In this document: positions 1 through 6,374 of the stretch, in pieces
Position numbering within the stretch: position 1 is the stretch's first letter
How the letters are laid out: each line of letters begins with the position of its first letter
DNA from: CAYZAW01 sp964476505
GTDB taxonomy: Bacteria; Bacillota; Clostridia; Christensenellales; CAG-138
Direction of reading: 5' to 3'
Length of the DNA stretch: 23,539 nt
NCBI GenBank assembly: GCA_964476505.1
Contig: CAYZAW010000037.1
Location: 1 to 23,539, forward strand
Notes under the pieces: model-generated
Seen by the model: the letters and a program-made list of their open reading frames with translations, nothing else
The model's database searches: none
Told to the model about the DNA's origin: nothing
Position numbers and translations under genes: made by a program

Positions 1-91
1 GGACTCCCCTACCGGGCAGGACTCCCCTACCGGGCAGGACTCCCCTACCGGGCAGGACTCCCCTACCGGGAAAGGACTCCCCTACCGGGCA
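1..91. repeat. 18-bp tandem repeat array, 5 copies
   Basis: Five head-to-tail copies of ggactcccctaccgggca start at 1, 19, 37, 55 and 74. The fourth copy ends in gggaaa instead of gggca, which lengthens it to 19 bp. The array touches the window edge, so its true size is unknown. There are no spacers, so it is not a CRISPR array. The unit is a multiple of three and the forward frames are open through the first four copies, so it could be the tail of an upstream gene (hexapeptide GLPYRA or DSPTGQ). The 19-bp copy would shift that frame. An intergenic repeat is equally possible. Confidence 0.85.
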
Positions 92-146
92 AGCAAGTTA
101 GGTATACGACACAGCGCACTTTTATCAGCAGCTTTATTACCGCGAT

Positions 147-179
147 TTGGAACCACGATTACTGATCCTGCGTTATAAT
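147..179 (+). promoter_or_regulatory. possible promoter of the serpin gene
   Basis: A perfect TATAAT lies at 174-179, 22 bases before the serpin start codon. The nearest -35-like hexamer, TTGGAA at 147-152, is 21 bp upstream, which is too far for a standard sigma-A promoter. Only the -10 element is well supported. Confidence 0.35.
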
Positions 180-201
180 AGTATCGCAAGGAGGTAGTAA
201 G

Positions 202-1605
202 ATGAACGGAATCAAACGGTTTACAGCAGCGTTTTTAGCGCTTATCTGTGCGTTTTCCATGATTGGCTGCACAGCGCAAAACAGCCAAGCGACACCAAAC
301 GAACAAACCGAAACGGAGAATACGGCATTGAACGGCTTTACGGTAAAAGCGCCGGAATACCCGCAAATGGCAAAATACCCGGATGAAATGTCCTTTGTGA
401 AGGACAACGGCGAATTTGACGACGAGGGCTTTAACAAGGTCTATTCCGCATGGCGGGAGGGTCAAAAGGCGCGCTCCGATCAACCGGAGGGGTATCAGGA
501 CGGGCTGAACAGCTTTTTTGAAAAGAGCATCCGGCAGGTGCTGTCCGGCGCAAACGGCAGCAACGCGGTGTACTCTCCCCTGAACATGTTCATGGCGCTT
601 TCCATGCTGGCGGAGGTGACCGACGGTAACAGCCGCAAGCAGATATTGGATCTGATCGGTGCGGACAGCATCGAAAGCCTAAGATTACAGGCGAAGGCGG
701 TATGGAACGCCAACTATTGCGACGACGGCGCGGTCACCAGCATCTTGGCAAGCTCCCTGTGGCTCAATCAGAATGTAACGTTTGTTCCAAGCACCATGGA
801 GTCTTTGGCAAACAACTACTACGCCGCCTCCTTCCAAGGAGAAATGGGAAGCGATGCCTTCAACAAGGCGCTGGAGGCATGGTTGAACGAGCAGACGGGC
901 GGGCTGTTAAAAGAGCAGGCCTCCGGCGTTACGCTGGACCCTGAAACCATTATGGCTCTTGCCACCACCATCTACTTTCGAGCAAAGTGGGTCAATGAAT
1001 TTTTAAAAAGCGAAACGCAGGAGGCTGAATTCCATGCGCCGGGCGGGGATATCACCTGCGAATTCATGCACCAGAGCGACACCCGCAACTACTATTACAG
1101 CGATCAATTCTCCGCCGTTACCCAACCCTTAACGGAAAGCGGCAACATGTGGTTTTTATTGCCGGATGAGGGCGTAACGCCCGAGGCGCTGCTGCAAGAC
1201 GATAAGGCGATGGATTTCATTCTTTCCGACGGGAACCGGGGCGAAAGCAAGTTTATCGTTGTAAACCTTGCCATGCCTAAATTCGACGTAGCCGCTGAAA
1301 CCGACCTTATCCCCAGCCTACAGGCGCTTGGCGTTGCGGATATACTCGATCCTAAGCTGTCGGATTTTTCGCCTATGACTGCCGATACCGAGGAGATATT
1401 CCTTTCCCAAGCCAAGCATGCTGCCCGCGTTGCCGTAGACGAGGAGGGCGTGACCGCCGCCGCGTTTACCGTGATGGCTGCGGCAGGCGCTGCCATGCCG
1501 CCGGAGGAGGAGATCGACTTTGTGCTGGATCGGCCTTTCCTGTTTGCCATCACCGGGTTAGACGGGCTTCCCCTGTTTGTGGGCGTGGTAAACCAGCCGG
1601 CGTAA
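202..1605 (+). CDS. serpin-family protease inhibitor, lipoprotein
   Basis: A 467-residue secreted serpin. The N-terminus has a basic start, a hydrophobic stretch and a lipobox M-I-G-C with the lipidated Cys at 23, so it should be anchored on the outer face of the membrane. A linker of about 90 residues precedes the serpin fold, which begins near residue 105 and includes the typical N-A-V-Y-S-P-L-N segment. The reactive-centre hinge E414-E-G-V-T-A-A-A is intact with small residues at P12-P10, as inhibitory serpins need to insert the loop. Counting from the hinge, and from the Pro-Pro at P3'-P4' as in alpha-1-antitrypsin, P1-P1' is Ala430-Ala431. This suggests an elastase-like target (inference). 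The C-terminal R-P-F-L-F block is present. The start is fixed by AAGGAGG at 188-194. It appears to be a single-gene unit. Confidence 0.93.
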   Translation: MNGIKRFTAAFLALICAFSMIGCTAQNSQATPNEQTETENTALNGFTVKAPEYPQMAKYPDEMSFVKDNGEFDDEGFNKVYSAWREGQKARSDQPEGYQDGLNSFFEKSIRQVLSGANGSNAVYSPLNMFMALSMLAEVTDGNSRKQILDLIGADSIESLRLQAKAVWNANYCDDGAVTSILASSLWLNQNVTFVPSTMESLANNYYAASFQGEMGSDAFNKALEAWLNEQTGGLLKEQASGVTLDPETIMALATTIYFRAKWVNEFLKSETQEAEFHAPGGDITCEFMHQSDTRNYYYSDQFSAVTQPLTESGNMWFLLPDEGVTPEALLQDDKAMDFILSDGNRGESKFIVVNLAMPKFDVAAETDLIPSLQALGVADILDPKLSDFSPMTADTEEIFLSQAKHAARVAVDEEGVTAAAFTVMAAAGAAMPPEEEIDFVLDRPFLFAITGLDGLPLFVGVVNQPA

Positions 1606-1633
1606 GTACACAGCGGGCAATTGCAGGTTTTTC

Positions 1634-1662
1634 TTTACATTTGCCGCTGCTTGTGTTAAGGT
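1634..1662 (+). promoter_or_regulatory. predicted sigma-A promoter for the structured RNA
   Basis: TTTACA at 1634-1639 and TAAGGT at 1657-1662 are separated by exactly 17 bp. A TG dinucleotide one base before the -10 (1654-1655) makes it an extended -10 element. Transcription would begin near 1669, just before the folded region. Confidence 0.5.
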
Positions 1663-1668
1663 AGCAAA

Positions 1669-1882
1669 GTATTGTCGTGCATAAGGGCGGGTTAGCCCGC
1701 TAAGCTACATAGAATCTTAGGACTCCTTTTAGTCTGTTGCATCGAAGATACTGGATCGGCGGAAATTGAGATCCGTCGCATGAACCGGAGTGTTCCAACT
1801 CCGTCATGGAATAGCAGCAGACTGACCCCAAAACGCGTTCTATCAATAGGCCGTGCAAGGTTTGTTTGCACGGCCTGTTTCT
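1669..1882 (+). ncRNA. structured RNA of about 210 nt, or attenuated leader of the helicase
   Basis: No credible protein is encoded here, but helices nest well. GGGTT (1689-1693) pairs with GACCC (1824-1828). Directly stacked on it in the 3' strand, AGTCTGTTGC (1731-1740) pairs with GCAGCAGACT (1814-1823), 10 pairs with one G-U. Inside these lie a hairpin GGATC/GATCC (1753-1774) and a long hairpin CATGA + CGGAGT / ACTCCG + TCATG (1779-1808). On the 5' strand, CTAAG (1700-1704) can pair with CTTAG (1716-1720), and GCGGG/CCCGC (1687-1700) offers an alternative pairing. A promoter precedes it and an 11-bp terminator ends it. The multi-branched fold argues against 6S RNA. The size and the Firmicutes setting resemble the raiA-motif RNA, but I cannot confirm the family from memory. 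Exact ends are estimates. Confidence 0.6.
1848..1882 (+). terminator. intrinsic terminator of the structured RNA
   Basis: A perfect 11-bp stem AGGCCGTGCAA (1848-1858) / TTGCACGGCCT (1866-1876) with a 7-base loop, followed by the T-rich gtttct. It lies 33 bp before the helicase start codon, so reading into the helicase requires read-through unless another promoter exists. I see no convincing promoter between 1883 and 1914. Confidence 0.75.
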
Positions 1883-1914
1883 ATGAATCGATGGAACAGA
1901 AAGAAAGAGATACC

Positions 1915-3003
1915 ATGAATTACACAGAACAATTGACCCCCGCTATGCAGGAAACGCTGAAACAGGCGGGGTATATCACCCCCACGCCCATACAGGAAAT
2001 GACCCTGCCCCTTTTGATGGACGGGCAGGACTTGATCGGCGTGGCGCAAACGGGCACGGGCAAAACCGCCGCCTTTGCCATCCCCATCATCGAGCGGGCG
2101 TTTCAGGACAACCGGCGCACACAGGCGCTGGTGCTCTGCCCCACCCGCGAGCTTGCCATGCAAACGGCGGAGGTGTTTCATAAGCTGTCCGCCCATAAAA
2201 AGCTTCGCATCGTCAGCGTATACGGCGGGCAGTCCGCCAATGTGCAAATTAGAGCTCTCAGGGCCGGTGCGCAGATCATCGTAGGAACGCCGGGCCGCGT
2301 GAAGGACTTGATCGGCAGAAACGTGATCAAGCTGCAAAACGTGCGCTTTTCCGTGCTGGACGAGGCGGACGAAATGCTGGACTTCGGCTTTTTGCCGGAC
2401 ATCAAAAGCATACTGGCAAATATAACGGGCAAGCATCAAACCATGCTGTTTTCCGCCACCATGAGCAACGACATCGCGCAGATCGCCAAGCAGTTTTTGA
2501 CCGATCCGCAGCGTGTGGAGGCGGGGGTACGCAACGAGCCTACCAAAACCGTACGGCAAATGTGCATCCGCACCGAGGACGGCACCAAGCTGCCCGCGAT
2601 CAACCAGCTTTTGAAGGAAGCTGCACCCCGGCTGACGCTGATCTTCTGCAACACCCGCAGGCGCGTTAAGAACGTTACCGAGGCCTTGAACAAGCGCGGC
2701 ACAAAAACCGCCTGCCTCCACGGCGATCTTTCCCAAAACCAGCGGGATGCGGTGATGCGCACCTTCCGCAGCGGCGAGAACCGCGTGCTGGTGGCAACGG
2801 ATGTCGCCGCCCGGGGTATCGATGTGGACAACGTGGATCTGGTGATCAATTACGACGTGCCGGACAAACCCGAGTATTACGTGCACCGCATTGGGCGTAC
2901 AGGCCGGGCAGGAAAAACCGGGCTTGCCTGCACGCTGGTAAACGCCAAGGATCACAGCAACCTTTTAAGCATCCGTAAAAAGTATCATGTACTGATGGCG
3001 TAA
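1915..3003 (+). CDS. compact DEAD-box ATP-dependent RNA helicase
   Basis: A 362-residue RNA helicase that would unwind RNA duplexes with ATP in the cytoplasm. All core motifs are visible: Q motif G-Y-I-T-P-T-P-I-Q (19-27), motif I A-Q-T-G-T-G-K-T (44-51), Ia P-T-R-E-L (76-80), Ib T-P-G-R (125-128), II D-E-A-D (149-152), III S-A-T (180-182), V A-T-D-V-A-A-R-G-I-D, and VI H-R-I-G-R-T-G-R. The protein ends about 30 residues after motif VI, so it is a bare two-domain core without the basic or RNA-binding tail of many CshA/DbpA-type helicases. ATG 1915 is preferred over upstream in-frame starts (1780, 1891) because the Q motif follows at the usual distance and the longer versions would run through the terminator. 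Its ribosome site (AGAGA) is weak. The structured RNA sits directly upstream. Confidence 0.95.
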   Translation: MNYTEQLTPAMQETLKQAGYITPTPIQEMTLPLLMDGQDLIGVAQTGTGKTAAFAIPIIERAFQDNRRTQALVLCPTRELAMQTAEVFHKLSAHKKLRIVSVYGGQSANVQIRALRAGAQIIVGTPGRVKDLIGRNVIKLQNVRFSVLDEADEMLDFGFLPDIKSILANITGKHQTMLFSATMSNDIAQIAKQFLTDPQRVEAGVRNEPTKTVRQMCIRTEDGTKLPAINQLLKEAAPRLTLIFCNTRRRVKNVTEALNKRGTKTACLHGDLSQNQRDAVMRTFRSGENRVLVATDVAARGIDVDNVDLVINYDVPDKPEYYVHRIGRTGRAGKTGLACTLVNAKDHSNLLSIRKKYHVLMA

Positions 3004-3016
3004 CAGCTTTGCAATT

Positions 3017-3045
3017 AAAAAAGTAGCCCGAGGGCTACTTTTTTT
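3017..3045. terminator. bidirectional intrinsic terminator
   Basis: A run of A's, the stem AGTAGCCC/GGGCTACT and a run of T's (3017-3045). It can end the helicase transcript on the plus strand and the converging lipoprotein operon on the minus strand. Confidence 0.9.
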
Positions 3046-3086
3046 GATTCCATGGATGTTCCCTGTGCCATTTTGCACGGCAACGG

Positions 3087-3497
3087 TTACTTCACGCGCT
3101 TGTAGGTTGCGCCGTCAAACTCCAAGGTGTCTCCGTCCAGCTTGTAGGGAACAGTGGTTTTCTCGCTGGCAAGGCCGAAGAAGGCGCTTACGGTCACTTC
3201 CATTTCGGTGTCATTGAGGATCTTATACTTGATATCCATCATCATCCCCATGCCCTCCATGGCTTCCTCCAGTTCCTCTTCGCTCATGTCGCTGCCGCCC
3301 ATCTGGGACATCAGCTCAGAGGTGATGCCGTATAGCATGGTGCCGTCCTTCTTGAACTCCAAGCCAAAGCCGTAGGTGGCCTCCGTTTCCGTATCCGCCA
3401 GCTCCCATGCCCCCACAATAGCCGCCTTGTTGCCGCCGCAGGCGGTAAACGTAAGTGCCAGTACCAATACCAGTGCAATTGCCAATACCCGTTTCAT
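3087..3497 (-). CDS. small lipoprotein with a lipocalin-like beta domain
   Basis: A 136-residue predicted lipoprotein: K-R start, hydrophobic stretch, and lipobox F-T-A-C with Cys20. After the anchor comes I-V-G-A-W-E-L, then alternating short strands ending in D-G-D-T-L-E-F-D-G-A-T-Y-K-R. This pattern is common in small Firmicutes lipoproteins of the DUF5640/lipocalin-like type. A Met- and Glu-rich segment (about residues 63-88) interrupts the strands. The ribosome site GGGGAGG lies 9 bases before the start. It is 43 bp downstream of the zinc-ribbon membrane protein on the same strand, so the two are probably co-transcribed. The molecular role is unknown. Confidence 0.85.
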   Translation of the reverse strand: MKRVLAIALVLVLALTFTACGGNKAAIVGAWELADTETEATYGFGLEFKKDGTMLYGITSELMSQMGGSDMSEEELEEAMEGMGMMMDIKYKILNDTEMEVTVSAFFGLASEKTTVPYKLDGDTLEFDGATYKRVK

Positions 3498-3540
3498 TTG
3501 TTTGTTCCTCCCCTTTATATCAAGTTTTTTGGGTAACGTG

Positions 3541-4722
3541 TTATGCGGTGGGATCGTAATCGTAGTACTCGATCATCAGATCGTAATCCACCTCCATGAT
3601 CTCTTTGGTGCTTTCGTCGTAATACGCCATACTGAGCCAGAGGCTGTCGTTGGTGCCCCACCATGCGTTCATGTATTCCAGCATTTCGGTTTCGTCAAAA
3701 TCCATGTTGTAGAAATCTCGGAAATAGTATCCGGAGGACTTGAGCTGCTCCACATAGATCTGAAATCCGTCTTGGGTCGCGCCGGACACAAACAGCTTGT
3801 TTTGCTCGCTGCCCGTAATGGTTCCGCCGTCATAGGGCAGCAGCCCCGCGGGCCAGCTTCCGCCTTTTGCAGAGGGAGCTCCCTGGCTTTGTAACAGATC
3901 CTCATAGCCTTCCGTGCCCTCTAAGCCCTCCAAACCCGCAAGAGCGCTCAAATCTCCCCCCTGCAGCAGCCCGGCAAGGCCGGCTAAGCTTTCCAGTTCG
4001 TCTAACGAACCGGCATCCGTACTGCCGCTATCGGAGCCTGTAAGCGCTTCTGGCATATCCATGCCAGAGGCGGGGGATTCCTGTGCCATGCCCAATAGGT
4101 CAGACGTGGCAAGGCTTCCGCTGCCGCTCATGCCGTCCAAGCCGAAGGAGGACAAAAGATCCATGGTGTAGGAGCGGAACGCCAGCGTGAAAACAAGCCC
4201 CAGCACCAGCATAATGGCGGTCAAAATCAGCATGGCGCGGGCAAAATTGCGTTTTACCTGCTTTTTGCAGCCGCCGCAGGCCCATACGATCATTAAAATC
4301 AATCCCACAATGGGGATCATCAACAGCAGCAGGATTCCCACAAACCCGCCGGTGGAGATCAGGTCATACCGGCCGTCCGCATCGGTGCGGGCTTGCGGCG
4401 CGGCCTTGGGCTGCGGCGCATAAGCGGGCGGCGCTGCATAAACCGGCTGCTGCACAGGCTCCGCCGCATAAACGGGCTGCTGCACGGGCTGCTGCTGCAC
4501 GGGCGGACGCACTGCCTTTTGCGGACGGGGCGGCGCTGCTTGCGGTGCAGGTGCCGGCGCAGGAGAATATACGTCCTGCGGGCTGCCGGCGGGGGGCGCG
4601 GCAGCGGGAGGCTCTGTTGATACTGCTGCGGGCGGGAGGTTTCCTTCGGCGCCGCATTGCGGGCATACGCGCGTAGCTTCGGTCAGCGGCGCGCCGCAGG
4701 ACGTACAGAATTTTTTCGCCAT
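3541..4722 (-). CDS. zinc-ribbon membrane protein with extracytoplasmic C-domain
   Basis: A 393-residue protein whose function I do not recognise. Residues 6-23 form a zinc ribbon of two CxxC knuckles (C6, C9, C20, C23). Residues 28-112 are Pro/Ala/Gln-rich and contain an internal repeat of V-Q-Q-P-V-Y-A-A. Two membrane helices follow (about 126-149 and 162-182), joined by a short loop G-G-C-K-K-Q-V-K-R. With the basic loop inside, the N-terminal ribbon could only be cytoplasmic if an odd number of passes separates it from that loop, so the topology needs checking. A Ser/Gly/Leu-rich linker leads to an acidic C-terminal domain of about 100 residues rich in Tyr and Trp. That domain recalls the binding-type domains of small clostridial lipoproteins. 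A GGAG ribosome site lies about 10 bases before the start. It is probably the first gene of a two-gene operon with the lipoprotein at 3087-3497. Confidence 0.85.
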   Translation of the reverse strand: MAKKFCTSCGAPLTEATRVCPQCGAEGNLPPAAVSTEPPAAAPPAGSPQDVYSPAPAPAPQAAPPRPQKAVRPPVQQQPVQQPVYAAEPVQQPVYAAPPAYAPQPKAAPQARTDADGRYDLISTGGFVGILLLLMIPIVGLILMIVWACGGCKKQVKRNFARAMLILTAIMLVLGLVFTLAFRSYTMDLLSSFGLDGMSGSGSLATSDLLGMAQESPASGMDMPEALTGSDSGSTDAGSLDELESLAGLAGLLQGGDLSALAGLEGLEGTEGYEDLLQSQGAPSAKGGSWPAGLLPYDGGTITGSEQNKLFVSGATQDGFQIYVEQLKSSGYYFRDFYNMDFDETEMLEYMNAWWGTNDSLWLSMAYYDESTKEIMEVDYDLMIEYYDYDPTA

Positions 4723-4817
4723 GTGTGTTCACTCCAATCATTGAAATTATGTAACGCATTGCGTTCATTCGATCTTTTACGAAAAGCGGAAGAGGCATTT
4801 TGCCGCATGGCGGGTGA

Positions 4818-4846
4818 TTGACCGCTTATCTTTAAAAAGATATAAT
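4818..4846 (+). promoter_or_regulatory. strong sigma-A promoter of the binding-protein operon
   Basis: TTGACC (4818-4823), a 17-bp spacer, then a perfect TATAAT (4841-4846). Transcription would start near 4853 and give a leader of about 150 nt before the start codon at 5004. Confidence 0.8.
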
Positions 4847-4852
4847 AATTAA

Positions 4853-5003
4853 TAGTGCCTCTTTTATGTGCACGAATGGCGCACACAGAATTCTTACTGT
4901 ATCAAGCATAGCAAAGCCCGCCGTGGCTGTAATCACCCGTGGGGTGATTCTGGGTGTATTTTATGGCACCGGCGTTGACGGAATGTGTTTCGGAGGAAGT
5001 ATC
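4853..5003 (+). promoter_or_regulatory. long 5' leader with two hairpins
   Basis: The predicted leader has a small hairpin TGTGC/GCACA (4867-4885) and a strong one, AATCACCC-gtg-GGGTGATT (4931-4949, 8 perfect pairs). The second is not followed by a T-run, so it does not look like a terminator. It could bind a protein or change translation. No known riboswitch core was recognised. Confidence 0.4.
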
Positions 5004-6374
5004 ATGAAAAAACTGCTGTCCGCAGGCGTATGCCTTTTACTATTCGTTTGCCTGTTTTGCTCCGGCTGCGGCAGGCAGGCGGGCGGGCTTGACCCCAACC
5101 AGCCCGTAACGCTTACCATGTGGCATAACTTCGGCGGAGACATGCAGACTGCCATGGACGTGTTGATCGACCAGTTCAACAGCACGGTAGGCAAGGAGCA
5201 GGGCATCATCATCAACGTGACTGCTATTACCTCCAGCGCGGAATTGCAGCAGGCGCTGGATATGATCGTAAACGACGATCCCGGCGCGCCTGCCATGCCG
5301 GATATCGCCACCGCTTACCCCAAAACCGCCATTAAGTTCCAAGCCAAGGGGATGCTTGCCAATCTGGATCAGTATTTTTCTGAGGAGGAGTTGACCGCGT
5401 ATCTGCCCTCCTTTATTGAGGAAGGCCGTTTTGGAGACGGCGGGCTGTATGTGTTTCCCTTTGCAAAATCCACGGAGATACTGTATCTTAATCAAACCCT
5501 GTTTGACCGTTTCTCTGCCGCAACAGGCGTTGGGATGGACTCCTTTGATACATTTGAAGGCATTGCCAAGGCCGCGCAGGCGTATTATGCCTGGACGGAC
5601 GCTATAACGCCGGACGTTAAAGGCGACGGCAAGCAGTTTTTTGCGGCGGACTCTTGGGTCAATTTGGCGCAGGCGGGGATGCTCCAACAGGGCGTTGACA
5701 TGTTTGACGGCGAAACGATGCAGCTTGAAAGCCCTGCCTATCAGCATGTGTTCCAAACGGCTTATGCGCCGTCGGTAGAAGGCGGCTTTGCCATCTACGA
5801 CGGGTATTCCTCCGATCTTTCCAAAACCGGGGATCTGGTATGCTCAACGGGTTCCTCCGCAGGCATTCTGTTTTACGGGGATACCATCACCTATGCGGAC
5901 AATACCGTGGAGCCTGTGGAATACAGCATATTACCCTTCCCGGTGTTTCAGGACGGGGAAAAGATCGCTATCCAGCGGGGCAACGGGTTTATGGTAAAGG
6001 CGGGGGATGCGGCAAGGGAGTATGCTGCCGCCGTGTTTATCAAGTGGTTTACGAAGCCCGCGCAGAACATGCGTTTTGTTGCGTCAACCGGATATCTGCC
6101 CGTTACCAACGAGGCGTTTACGGTGCAAATGCCGGAGCAGATGAATAGCGTTGAGGATACGCGTATCCAGAAAATGTTAAAAGCCGTGATGCAGATGCAC
6201 GGGGAATACCGGTTCTTTGTAGCGCCCACGTTCGAGGAATTTGACGGGCTTTCCAAGGCATACGAAAAACAATACAAAGCCCTGTTGACACAAAAACGGC
6301 AGGCGTATCTTTCCGGCGACACATCCTCTTTGGATTGGCAGGCGGCCGTAAACGGGCTGACCATTACGCCATGA
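5004..6374 (+). CDS. extracellular solute-binding lipoprotein (family 1)
   Basis: A 456-residue lipoprotein of the ABC-type sugar-binding family (SBP_bac_1). The signal peptide ends in C-S-G-C with the lipid-bearing Cys at 22. The mature start V-T-L-T-M-W-H-N-F-G-G is the classic first strand of this family, and a segment near the C-terminus, A-A-A-V-F-I-K-W-F-T, matches the conserved late helix. The likely ligand is a sugar or glycerol-phosphate-like compound, but the sequence cannot tell which. ATG 5004 is chosen because GGAGGAA (4992-4998) precedes it and the signal peptide begins there. A longer in-frame opening from 4866 has neither. Its stop overlaps the start of the LuxR-type membrane regulator (ATGA). 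No permease or ATPase gene is nearby, so a signalling role with that regulator is more likely than transport alone. Confidence 0.92.
   Translation: MKKLLSAGVCLLLFVCLFCSGCGRQAGGLDPNQPVTLTMWHNFGGDMQTAMDVLIDQFNSTVGKEQGIIINVTAITSSAELQQALDMIVNDDPGAPAMPDIATAYPKTAIKFQAKGMLANLDQYFSEEELTAYLPSFIEEGRFGDGGLYVFPFAKSTEILYLNQTLFDRFSAATGVGMDSFDTFEGIAKAAQAYYAWTDAITPDVKGDGKQFFAADSWVNLAQAGMLQQGVDMFDGETMQLESPAYQHVFQTAYAPSVEGGFAIYDGYSSDLSKTGDLVCSTGSSAGILFYGDTITYADNTVEPVEYSILPFPVFQDGEKIAIQRGNGFMVKAGDAAREYAAAVFIKWFTKPAQNMRFVASTGYLPVTNEAFTVQMPEQMNSVEDTRIQKMLKAVMQMHGEYRFFVAPTFEEFDGLSKAYEKQYKALLTQKRQAYLSGDTSSLDWQAAVNGLTITP

Noticed and set aside
1..91. Possible CRISPR array
   Set aside because: The units are directly adjacent with no spacers, and are shorter than usual CRISPR repeats.
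1669..1882. 6S RNA
   Set aside because: 6S RNA is one long hairpin with a central bubble. Here several separate inner hairpins branch from two outer helices.
1843..2955. Long minus-strand open frame (370 codons) opposite the helicase
   Set aside because: It lies antisense to a gene with every DEAD-box motif and encodes a His/Gly-rich translation with no domain. It is a codon-bias shadow.
4931..4949. Terminator or attenuator in the binding-protein leader
   Set aside because: The stem is perfect but no T-run follows it.
5040..5756. Minus-strand open frame opposite the solute-binding protein
   Set aside because: No ribosome site or recognisable motif, and the opposite strand is clearly coding.
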